A stretch of 64,000 bases of DNA from Nanobdellota archaeon (GTDB lineage: Archaea > Nanobdellota > Nanobdellia > Pacearchaeales > GW2011-AR1): contig JAJZAH010000005.1 of NCBI GenBank assembly GCA_021799535.1, positions 1 to 64,000 of the forward strand, given 5' to 3'. Positions within the stretch are counted from its first letter, which is position 1. The number at the start of each line of letters is the position of its first letter. A program made the translations under genes and the position numbers. Below, one piece after another: positions 47,088 to 55,594 of the stretch. A model generated the notes under the pieces. It was not told where the DNA came from and ran no database searches. It saw only the letters and a list, made by a program, of their open reading frames with translations.

Positions 47088-47417
47088 TTAAATCTCTTCT
47101 AAGATTTCGTCGATTTTTGCCTTAAGAGGGTCTTCACCGGCATATCCCACTATCCTTCCTATCTCTTTGTTGCCTTTGACAATCACGAGCGACGGGATTC
47201 CCTGTATTCGGAATTTCATCGCTAAAAATTCATCTTTCTCTGTGTCAAGTCTCATGAATTTGAGTTTTCCTACATACTTGTCGCTCAGAGAGTGGAAAAT
47301 GGGTTTCATCATCTGACAAGGCCCGCACCAGTCAGCATAAAAATCTATTATGACCGGCGTTTTTGATTTCAGGACTTCCTCTTCGAAATTGTTTAAGGTC
47401 AATACATTAACTGCCAT
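47088..47417 (-). CDS. trxA: Thioredoxin
   Basis: VIIDFYADWCGPCQMMKPIF...IQGIPSLVIVKGNKE. Confidence 0.96.
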   Translation of the reverse strand: MAVNVLTLNNFEEEVLKSKTPVIIDFYADWCGPCQMMKPIFHSLSDKYVGKLKFMRLDTEKDEFLAMKFRIQGIPSLVIVKGNKEIGRIVGYAGEDPLKAKIDEILEEI

Positions 47418-47592
47418 TTTATCTCCTTATGATTTAATTACTGCTACAAAACGGCAGCACTTTATAAATAATTTCATGAACTGCAGAATGCTGCAGGGTT
47501 TTTGCAGGACTTATTATGTTTCTGCTGGTCTGAAGAACGTAACTAATGTCGATGAAGTTCTGTTTGGGTTGCAATTATCGGGACAAATTAAA

Positions 47593-48150
47593 TTATTTCT
47601 CCATACTTTCCGCAACATTGTCAGACAGAAATATCTGGGCAATTCTTTTTGGTAGATTTGAAAACTGGCCTGCTGAGTATGGCCCGAATTTCTCACCTTC
47701 GGGAGATTTGAATTCGTTTACATCTTCCAGAAAAACGACCAGCATGTTCTCTTTTTCACTTTCTTCTTTCCCGCCGTTGAGGATATTGTTCATTTTTTTA
47801 TCTGAAGTTTCTATAGCTTTCATAAGCTCTTCAAACAGCTCTTTTTCAAAAAGGAGCATATTGTTGAAGTCCTGCCTTGATATTCCGGTCTCGCTTGCGA
47901 TAAGGACAAGGTTGAGTATTTTTTTCCTTCTTCTCCTCATAAGCTCCTGAAAGAGTGTGACTGCATTTTCAAGCTGCTTTTTTGCCTTCAGAAGGACATC
48001 AGAGAAAACGTCGCCCTCTTGAGACGATGCTGATTTTTTTTCATCCAAGTAATTTGAAACTTCTTTGACAAAATTTTTTTGTATGGGCTGAAGTTTTTCG
48101 GAATATCTCTCTTTTTTTGCGGCTTCATATATATCTTTGTAAGTGATCAT
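47593..48150 (-). CDS. Archaeal GINS subunit (Gins51/Gins15-like)
   Basis: ITYKDIYEAAKKERYSEKLQPI...ELMRRRRKKILNLVLIAS...VVFLEDVNEFKSPEGEKFGPYSAGQFSNLPKRIAQIFLSDNVAE. Confidence 0.75.
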   Translation of the reverse strand: MITYKDIYEAAKKERYSEKLQPIQKNFVKEVSNYLDEKKSASSQEGDVFSDVLLKAKKQLENAVTLFQELMRRRRKKILNLVLIASETGISRQDFNNMLLFEKELFEELMKAIETSDKKMNNILNGGKEESEKENMLVVFLEDVNEFKSPEGEKFGPYSAGQFSNLPKRIAQIFLSDNVAESMEK

Positions 48151-48227
48151 TTCCGGAAAAAGCGCTTTTTCTTTTAATATGTTGCTGTGCCACTCAAAAA
48201 TTATTCCAATCTTTTGTATGAATAATA

Positions 48228-48671
48228 CTATATAGCAGATAAAACTCTTTTTATCTCGTTTTTTTTGTAATATATTACAGATTCTATGATATAATCCACT
48301 CCTCTTGAAAAGTTTTCTTCACAAAGCGTGAAAAACAGTCTGCTATTGAAATGATAATGGGATCTTTCGAGATAATCATACAGTCCTTCCGGAGTGTTTA
48401 TGCTCACGTCTTTTTCACCATTCTTCCCCGAGACAATGAAGAAAGGGTCAGATCTATTTTTTCCGATGGCTATTTTTGATGCATTTTCCCATGATGGTTC
48501 TTCCATAAGGACTATCTCTAAGCTGCGAAGGTCCGGATTTTTTTCGGAGAGCTCTTCCACATCCTTTTCAATGAATTTATAACTCTCTTGTATCTTTTTT
48601 AGGAAATTTCCGAAACGGCCGATGCATTCATCCTTTGAAAACCTGTCAGGTAAGTTCATCTCTCCAGCCAT
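48228..48671 (-). CDS. Hypothetical protein (147 aa)
   Basis: Intact ORF. Confidence 0.5.
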   Translation of the reverse strand: MAGEMNLPDRFSKDECIGRFGNFLKKIQESYKFIEKDVEELSEKNPDLRSLEIVLMEEPSWENASKIAIGKNRSDPFFIVSGKNGEKDVSINTPEGLYDYLERSHYHFNSRLFFTLCEENFSRGVDYIIESVIYYKKNEIKRVLSAI

Positions 48672-48768
48672 GTTTCATCCAGTGAGGTTAGCTTTTTATT
48701 GTTTACGGGAGTCGTGGATTTAAGTTTTTTCCGGACAACTTTTTAAATAAAGGGGTTTTTATATATCG

Positions 48769-49980
48769 ATGTTCGGGAAGCTAAGGGAGAAACTGAAAGA
48801 ATGGGCAGGAAAAATCTCCGCTCAAAAAGGGGATGAAGTTTCAAAAGAAGCGCAGAACGCGGCCACGGAAGAGCTGGGAAAGAAAAAAGAGTCTTCAAAA
48901 AAGGCGGGGAAAAAGAGGGAAGGAGCAAAAGTCATGGAGCCGGAAAAGTCCGGGAAAGATGACGTAAAATATTCTGATATCGATGAAAGCCTAAAAACTG
49001 AAGTTTCAAAAGAAGCTTATGCGGAACCTGAAAAAGAATTCAATGCAGGGATTGAAGCTTTCGTTCCGGATGCCCAAAAATCCGTCGGGAAACTTGAAGA
49101 GAAAAAAGAGAAAAAGTCAATATTCAGGAGTATTTTTTCTGGAAAAAGAGTCATCTCCTCAGATGAGTTTCATGATTATTCTGAGGATCTTGAAATGATT
49201 CTTCTGGAAAACAATGTTGCTCTTGAAGTGGCTGAAAAAGTAATAAGTGAGCTTGAAATAAAAATTGTTGGTAAAGAAATTGAAAAGAAGGATCTGGAGG
49301 GGGTAATAAAAAAGAGCCTGAAAGAGATACTTGCCGAGGTTCTTGTGAAGCCTTTTGATATTGTCAGGGAAATTGAGGAGAAAAAATCTCCCTATGTGAT
49401 TTTATTTTGCGGGATAAATGGTGCCGGGAAGACAACGACAATTGCAAAATTTGCAGATATGCTTAAGAAGAAAAATATTCCTTTAGTTTTGGGCGCTGCG
49501 GACACTTTCAGGGCTGCATCGATTGAGCAGCTTGAAAAACACGGTGAGAAACTTGGGGTGGCTGTCATAAGCCATGAATATGGCTCAGATCCAGCTTCTG
49601 TCGGTTTTGACACTGTGAAATATGCAGGGAAAAATGGAATAAAAGCAGTCTTGATAGACACGGCAGGAAGAATGCACACAGCAAAGAACCTCCTTAGGGA
49701 AATGGAAAAAATCAAGAGGGTGACAAAGCCAGATAGAGTCATCTTTCTTGGAGAATCGATAACAGGAAATGATTCTGTTGATCAGGTTCGTGCTTTCGAT
49801 GAGGCAATCGGAATCGACGGCATTATCCTCTCAAAGGCGGATATAGATGAGAAAGGCGGAACAGCCCTTTCGGTCGGATATATAACAAAGAAGCCCATCC
49901 TGTTTCTTGGTACAGGTCAGGAGTACAAAGATCTTGAGCCTTTTGATAGAGAAAAATTTATCGAGAAATTAGGGTTGTAA
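48769..49980 (+). CDS. ftsY: Signal recognition particle receptor FtsY
   Basis: NG domain: GINGAGKTTTIAKFA, GAADTFRAASIEQL, LIDTAGRMHTAKNL, GIILSKADIDEKGGTALS; charged N-terminal region. Confidence 0.96.
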   Translation: MFGKLREKLKEWAGKISAQKGDEVSKEAQNAATEELGKKKESSKKAGKKREGAKVMEPEKSGKDDVKYSDIDESLKTEVSKEAYAEPEKEFNAGIEAFVPDAQKSVGKLEEKKEKKSIFRSIFSGKRVISSDEFHDYSEDLEMILLENNVALEVAEKVISELEIKIVGKEIEKKDLEGVIKKSLKEILAEVLVKPFDIVREIEEKKSPYVILFCGINGAGKTTTIAKFADMLKKKNIPLVLGAADTFRAASIEQLEKHGEKLGVAVISHEYGSDPASVGFDTVKYAGKNGIKAVLIDTAGRMHTAKNLLREMEKIKRVTKPDRVIFLGESITGNDSVDQVRAFDEAIGIDGIILSKADIDEKGGTALSVGYITKKPILFLGTGQEYKDLEPFDREKFIEKLGL

Positions 49981-50003
49981 GAAATCTTTCCATCTGTGAT
50001 TGA

Positions 50004-50345
50004 TTATTTCTTAGGACTATAAAGTACAGTTACCCAATAAGTATCTTTTTCAGTTTCCATAACCTTATGTTTCATATGCCTCGGGATCGTTAGGTAATCC
50101 CCGGGATTTATCTCCACAATTTCTGGTTTGTCATTTTGCTCTAAAAGAAGTTTTGCCCTACCTTTGACAATCATAACGAATTCATCTTCTTCCTGATCAT
50201 AAATCCTTGAGGGAATTTCATTATAATTTGATCTTACAAGTTCAATTCTTGCATTTTCCATAAGTTTTATATTTTTGAATATTTCCGGCTCATTTTCAGG
50301 TTTCTGGATTCCGGTGAATAAATTTTCTATTGTTGTTGTCATCAT
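50004..50345 (-). CDS. Cupin domain protein
   Basis: EFVMIVKGRAKLLLE...EINPGDYLTIPRHMKHKV. Confidence 0.85.
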   Translation of the reverse strand: MMTTTIENLFTGIQKPENEPEIFKNIKLMENARIELVRSNYNEIPSRIYDQEEDEFVMIVKGRAKLLLEQNDKPEIVEINPGDYLTIPRHMKHKVMETEKDTYWVTVLYSPKK

Positions 50346-50429
50346 TCTACTCTGTCTTTTCGATTTTTAAGAATTATTGTGGTCAGAATTGTCGGAAAGA
50401 TTATATACCTTGAAGGTTATTGAATAAAT

Positions 50430-50948
50430 ATGGAACAGTATTGGATGCCAAAAAAATTGGATTTCAAGAGTTTAAGGTTGTGTTTGGATAATTATAAACC
50501 AATTTTTCTGTTCATAAGGGATTGCGGGGGAGTCCGGGAAGATGGAGAATACCATGTCCAGGGAAGAGAAAAAGTCAGTGAGGATTTAACTGATAAAACC
50601 TTTGATTTCAGAAAAGACAGTTCCGGATTACATATGATTATTGATTCCGAGGAAGTTTTTCATTTTCCATTGGAAGATTATGTTAAAGGATTTTCCCTTG
50701 CTTATGAGAGAGTTGAGCCGACCGAAGACGGGGTAGGGAGAATGATTATGCTAAGCACAGGGGTTGACCCTTACGATCCTGAACTGCCAGAACCAAGAAA
50801 ATCAACATTAAGAAATATACTTGATAAACACCTCATGGAAATAAGTTTTGAAGGTAGAGTGAATATAAAATTCCATTCCTGGTGGAAGAAACCTGACTGG
50901 AAATATTGGACTGTTGACAAGCCGAAAAATGTCCAGGAATCATCTTAA
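50430..50948 (+). CDS. Hypothetical protein (172 aa)
   Basis: Intact ORF. Confidence 0.55.
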   Translation: MEQYWMPKKLDFKSLRLCLDNYKPIFLFIRDCGGVREDGEYHVQGREKVSEDLTDKTFDFRKDSSGLHMIIDSEEVFHFPLEDYVKGFSLAYERVEPTEDGVGRMIMLSTGVDPYDPELPEPRKSTLRNILDKHLMEISFEGRVNIKFHSWWKKPDWKYWTVDKPKNVQESS

Positions 50949-51002
50949 GTTATTCTCAATTAAACCCAAAACCTTAATAATTATCCTTGGACTTCTAAAG
51001 TT

Positions 51003-52370
51003 ATGTTAGAGAAACTGGGGGCAGCCCTTAAAAAAGCCACAGACAGGATATCAAATGCGATATTCCTTGACAAAAATCTTGTTGATGGGATCGTGAGAGA
51101 GCTCCAAAGAGCGCTTATAGAAGCGGATGTGAACATCCTTCTAATAAAAGAGTTGTCTGAGAAGTTAAGGAAAGTCGCATATGATGAGAAGATAAAAGGA
51201 ATTGAGAAAAAAGAGCACCTTATCAAGACTCTCCACGATGAGCTTGTGAAAATCCTTGGAGAGAAAAAGGAGCTAGTTGTGAAAGAAAGTGGCCAGATAA
51301 AGATTATTCTCGTGGGACTTTATGCGTCAGGAAAGACAACGACGGTTGCGAAACTTGGCAGTTACTTTCAGAAAAGGGGGAAAAAGGCGGCTCTTGTGGG
51401 TCTTGATGTATGGAGGCCGGCGGCGAAAGAGCAGCTCATCCAACTAGGTGAGAAAAACAATCTTAAAGTTTTTACTGATATGGAAGAAACGGATCCTGTA
51501 AAGATATGGGGGAGATATAAAAAAGAGCTTGAAAGATATGAAGTTGTGATAGTAGACACCGCCGGAAGGCATGATCTTGATAAGGATCTGATAAAAGAGA
51601 TTAAGACTCTCGAAAAGGAAATAAAACCAGATGAAACGATTCTTGTTATGCCGGCTGATATTGGCCAAGCGGCGAAAAATCAGGCCGAGAAATTCTCTGA
51701 AGCGCTCCATATAACAGGTGTGATAATCTCAAGGATGGACTCAACTGCAAAAGGTGGAGGAGCCCTTTCAGCATGTGCAGAGACGAAATCCGGAGTCTAT
51801 TTTATAACTACCGGGGAGAAAATCAATGACATAGAAGTTTTCAATCCTGATTCATTCTTGTCAAGGCTTCTCGGGATGGGGGATCTTAACGCTCTTTTGG
51901 AAAAAGTGCGCTCTGTGGCAGATGAAACTTCACAGAAAAAACTTGAGGAGAAGCTCTCTGAAGGGAAGCTCACCCTCACTGATGTTGTTGAACAGGTTAA
52001 ATCTATGAACTCTATGGGGGGTTTCGGAAAACTCAAATCCCTTGTACCGGGGATGGGGAATGCGAAAATACCTGATGAATTACTCGAATCACAGGAAAAG
52101 AAAGTGAGTAAATGGGAACATATCCTAAAATCTATGACCTTGGAGGAAAGGGAAAATCCGGGCTTACTCAAAGAACAGACTTCAAGGATATCAAGGATAG
52201 CGAAGGGTTCGGGGGTCACAGGAAGTGAAGTGCGTGCTCTCCTCAAGCAGTATGACATGCTTTCTTCAATGATAAAAGATTCTTCAGGTTTTGATCCTTC
52301 TCAGGGGATGAACCCAAAACAGCTCCAAAAGATGATGAGGAAATTTGGGAAAAGAGGGATGAAATTCTGA
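51003..52370 (+). CDS. srp54: Signal recognition particle SRP54/Ffh
   Basis: GLYASGKTTTVAKL, GLDVWRPAAKEQL, VDTAGRHDLD, GVIISRMDSTAKGGGALS; Met-rich M domain. Confidence 0.96.
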   Translation: MLEKLGAALKKATDRISNAIFLDKNLVDGIVRELQRALIEADVNILLIKELSEKLRKVAYDEKIKGIEKKEHLIKTLHDELVKILGEKKELVVKESGQIKIILVGLYASGKTTTVAKLGSYFQKRGKKAALVGLDVWRPAAKEQLIQLGEKNNLKVFTDMEETDPVKIWGRYKKELERYEVVIVDTAGRHDLDKDLIKEIKTLEKEIKPDETILVMPADIGQAAKNQAEKFSEALHITGVIISRMDSTAKGGGALSACAETKSGVYFITTGEKINDIEVFNPDSFLSRLLGMGDLNALLEKVRSVADETSQKKLEEKLSEGKLTLTDVVEQVKSMNSMGGFGKLKSLVPGMGNAKIPDELLESQEKKVSKWEHILKSMTLEERENPGLLKEQTSRISRIAKGSGVTGSEVRALLKQYDMLSSMIKDSSGFDPSQGMNPKQLQKMMRKFGKRGMKF

Positions 52371-52372
52371 TT

Positions 52373-52495
52373 AAGGTTCTGGCACATAACATTTGCGTTG
52401 TAATTGAAGAAGTGAATGAACTTGGAGTAAAGGCAGAGTTTAAAGGCGATAAATTGATTATTGAAAAAATAAATTTTTTTGCCTCGCTAACCTGA
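52373..52495 (+). pseudogene. Remnant of DDE transposase C-terminus
   Basis: Own translation: KVLAHNICVVIEEVNELGVKAEFKGDKLIIEKINFFASLT*, resembling the KVLxHNICVLIxEMxELGI tail of IS4/IS5-type transposases; no start codon or N-terminus. Confidence 0.6.
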
Positions 52496-52556
52496 CGTTA
52501 AGGTAACAATATGCCCATATCCAAACCTTTATAAATTCATTTTCTGATTTTAACAT

Positions 52557-52820
52557 ATGGAACTTAAAGTTCTCAAGAGAGAGAAAAATGAGATTGAGGT
52601 CGAGTTTGATGACTTGACTTTTCCTGAAATATTAAGGGTTTACCTTAACAGGGACTCCGCCGTGACTTTTGCGGCATGGAAAAAAGAGCATGCGACAATG
52701 AATCCTGTGCTTCTTGTGAAGACAAAAGGGAAAGATGCCAAGGCAGCAATAGATAAGGCAGTTGAAGAGATAGTGAAAGATCTTGAAAAAGTGGAAGAAG
52801 ATTTCAAGAAATCCAAATAA
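52557..52820 (+). CDS. rpoL: RNA polymerase subunit Rpo11/RpoL
   Basis: IEVEFDDLTFPEILRVYLNRDSAVTFAAWKKEHATMNPVLLVKTKGKDAKAAIDKA. Confidence 0.85.
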   Translation: MELKVLKREKNEIEVEFDDLTFPEILRVYLNRDSAVTFAAWKKEHATMNPVLLVKTKGKDAKAAIDKAVEEIVKDLEKVEEDFKKSK

Positions 52821-52835
52821 TCATTCTTCGATTTT

Positions 52836-53150
52836 TCAATAAGAGTGTTTTTTCTCGTTGAAGAAGTTAACAGGATAGGTGGATATTTCAGGTCTACCTT
52901 CTGGGAATGCTCTCTGGCTTTCTACGGAATAGAAATTAGGTATGTATCCTAAGTGATCTTTTATTAAGCTGATAGTTTCGATATATTTTCCTTCCTGCTC
53001 CGCAGATTTGAATCTGCCGCTTGTTATATTCCCCAGTTCAAGTGAAGAAATCATATGGGGTTCAGCCCCGTTATTTATTATCATAAATCCTGAGAATTCC
53101 ATCTCCGATTTTAGATTTTCGTCAATCTTTTTTATTACTTTCTCTATCAT
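52836..53150 (-). CDS. Hypothetical protein (104 aa)
   Basis: Intact ORF. Confidence 0.5.
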   Translation of the reverse strand: MIEKVIKKIDENLKSEMEFSGFMIINNGAEPHMISSLELGNITSGRFKSAEQEGKYIETISLIKDHLGYIPNFYSVESQRAFPEGRPEISTYPVNFFNEKKHSY

Positions 53151-53273
53151 TTTATTTTAGGTTTATATCATTTTTTAGGATCAGCCTTTTATAAAACTTT
53201 ATCTTGTAACTATTTTGTGATAATTACACGATATGATATAAATGCTTATTAATTCACGCTATGTTGTTCTTTT

Positions 53274-54005
53274 ATGGAAGAGTTAGAGAGGGTTTCAACA
53301 GGAAGTTTTGACCTTAATGACTGGCTTGGCGGCGGTTATGAAAAAGGCATAGTGACGATGATTGTCGGGCCTCCTGGGTCAGGGAAGAGCAATTTTTCTA
53401 TGCTTGCAGCCTGCTCACAGGCAAGGGAGAAGAAAGTGATCTTTGTAGACAGCGAAGGTGGTTTTTCAGTTGAGAGGGTAAAACAGATTGTCGGGAACGA
53501 GAACTCTGAGAGGATCTTGGGCAATATCCTGCTTCTTAACCCGACAAACTTCCAGGAGCAGAAAAAGTGCTTTTCAAAGCTTCTTGATAATGTGAAAAAG
53601 GAGAATGTGGGTTTGATAATTATCGATTCTATGGCGATGCTTTACCGTCTCGAGCTTGGCGATGCAGTTGAAGGAGATGATGAAGAAAAAATAAGGGAAG
53701 TTAATCGTGATGTGGCAAGACAGATGAGGATACTTGTCGAGATTTCAAGGAAAGAGAGCGTTCCTGTTATAATAACTAATCAGGTCTACGGGAATTTTCT
53801 TTCATTTGATGAGATGAGAAGCGGGGTCGAGAAGGAAATGAATATTGTCGGAGGAGATCTTTTCAAGTATTGGAGCAAATGCATAATAGAACTGAAAAAT
53901 AACCATTCAAGAAAGGCGGTTCTCTTAAAGCATAGAAGTTTGAAAGAGAGGGAGATGAATTTTGAGATAAGGAATGAAGGAATTTTCAAAAAAGGGTTGT
54001 TCTAA
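53274..54005 (+). CDS. radB: DNA repair/recombination protein RadB
   Basis: RVSTGSFDLNDWLGGGYEKGIVTMIVGPPGSGKSNFSML...IIIDSMAMLYRLE. Confidence 0.92.
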   Translation: MEELERVSTGSFDLNDWLGGGYEKGIVTMIVGPPGSGKSNFSMLAACSQAREKKVIFVDSEGGFSVERVKQIVGNENSERILGNILLLNPTNFQEQKKCFSKLLDNVKKENVGLIIIDSMAMLYRLELGDAVEGDDEEKIREVNRDVARQMRILVEISRKESVPVIITNQVYGNFLSFDEMRSGVEKEMNIVGGDLFKYWSKCIIELKNNHSRKAVLLKHRSLKEREMNFEIRNEGIFKKGLF

Positions 54006-54018
54006 AATTTACTATATC

Positions 54019-55224
54019 TTAAAACCACCGGCTCAGATTCTTTTGTGTTCCGTAAAGACGAAGGAGTGTGCTTCTCTCATAGATTATTTTCGGATCAAAA
54101 TCGTACTTTTCCTTGGATATTCTGACTGCCTCGTCAAGGAGATTTTCTTTTGACTCGAACTTTGTAATGTCCCCTGCAAGAGCTTTTCTGACGCTTTCTC
54201 TTACAACCCACACGCCGAGGCCTGCCCAATAGCTTGGGGTTTCCAGTCTTATCACGAGGACTCCTGCTTGCCTGCCTATTGTATTTAAATATTCAAGGAT
54301 TGGGAGCCTTGTTGCGTAATATCCTCCTCCGCAATTTGAGGCATAAGCTGTCCTTCCATTGTACCCTTCTGAATCTGTTGATGCTTTCATGTCTTTTGTG
54401 GGATTCCAGCTTGATCCTGGGTAGTAAAGCTCAAAAAGTTCGTAGCTCCAGACATTGGGGAACAGGAAAATCAAGTACTGGTTTCCTAGGTATTCTCCCG
54501 AGAAAAATTCATAGTCCTCTATCCATCTATAATTTCTTACTTTTTTCAGCAGCTCTTTTGCGATTATATCATCTGTCGCGGTTATGCTCCACCTTGTCGG
54601 GACCATCTTTTTGTCTTTCTTCAATCCAAGGACCCCTACACTAAGTATTTTTGATAAGCTGTACTCATTTATTCCTGAAGTATAAAGAAAGCTTATGCCT
54701 TCGTTGGCTTTTATCTCATCGTTCATGGCTCTGTCGATTTTTGAGTCTATCTTTACATTGTCATGAATCCGCGCGTCTTTGAGTTCCGCTCTCATACCGT
54801 TTGGCGTCAGTACCCTGTCAGGGTTGCTTCCAACGTCAACTCCTGATTTGAGCTCAATCTCGACGTCTACCGGGGTTTGTGAAAGTGCAATTTCTTTTGA
54901 TATCTCTGTAAATTTCTTGTTCATCCTTGAGTCTGTGACCTTGGATGTAAATCGCGAGTTTAGGAGGTTTTCCCTTAGCTTGAGGACATCTGTTATCGAA
55001 AACCCATCTTTTGCCCAACCTTTTGGATTATCAAAAACACCGGCATCTTCGACCTTTTCTATAGGCGATAATATTCCAACATTTACGAGGGGGTATTTAA
55101 GGCCTGATCCTATGAAAACGGTCGGCGGTGAAGCTCCCTCGAACTTCGACAGGTTTCTCAGGTCTTTTGCCCTGAAATTCAGTTTCGAAAGTTTCTCTAC
55201 ATATCCAAACTTTACCTCTTCCAT
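54019..55224 (-). CDS. Archaeal DNA repair protein NreA-like with C-terminal PIP-box
   Basis: GASPPTVFIGSGLKYPLVNVGILSP, WSYELFELYYPGSSWNP, C-term QKNLSRWF. Confidence 0.88.
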   Translation of the reverse strand: MEEVKFGYVEKLSKLNFRAKDLRNLSKFEGASPPTVFIGSGLKYPLVNVGILSPIEKVEDAGVFDNPKGWAKDGFSITDVLKLRENLLNSRFTSKVTDSRMNKKFTEISKEIALSQTPVDVEIELKSGVDVGSNPDRVLTPNGMRAELKDARIHDNVKIDSKIDRAMNDEIKANEGISFLYTSGINEYSLSKILSVGVLGLKKDKKMVPTRWSITATDDIIAKELLKKVRNYRWIEDYEFFSGEYLGNQYLIFLFPNVWSYELFELYYPGSSWNPTKDMKASTDSEGYNGRTAYASNCGGGYYATRLPILEYLNTIGRQAGVLVIRLETPSYWAGLGVWVVRESVRKALAGDITKFESKENLLDEAVRISKEKYDFDPKIIYERSTLLRLYGTQKNLSRWF

Positions 55225-55350
55225 GAATCTATTAGAAATTCCAGATTTATATTCTTTGGGAACTCCAGGTTCAGGTTAATTCTGCAAAATTTTCTCTGGG
55301 AAACATTTTTAACCGCTGGATTCCTCTAAAAAATTATAAGGAGGTGGAAG

Positions 55351-55563
55351 ATGGGAGGTTATTACAAAGACGGCTTTTTGGCTTTGGTGGCACTCGTATT
55401 TGCAATCTTCAATTGGTCCAACGTAGTTGTTATCATTGCAACTGCACTGATAGTACTACACTCTTTGCTTCATGTTTTTGGCTGGTGCAGATGCGCATGG
55501 CATAAAGAAGCGCCAAAAGAACCGGTGAAATCTGAATCAAAGAAATCTGCAAGAAAAAAATAG
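55351..55563 (+). CDS. Small membrane protein (70 aa)
   Basis: Strong SD AAGGAGGTGGAAG directly upstream; FLALVALVFAIFNWSNVVVIIATALIVLHSLLHVFGWCRC. Confidence 0.7.
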   Translation: MGGYYKDGFLALVALVFAIFNWSNVVVIIATALIVLHSLLHVFGWCRCAWHKEAPKEPVKSESKKSARKK

Positions 55564-55594
55564 TCTTGCATTTTCTGATTTTAATTTTTATCTT

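Noticed and set aside
51797-52258. 153-aa minus-strand ORF
   Set aside because: Antisense to srp54 M-domain region.
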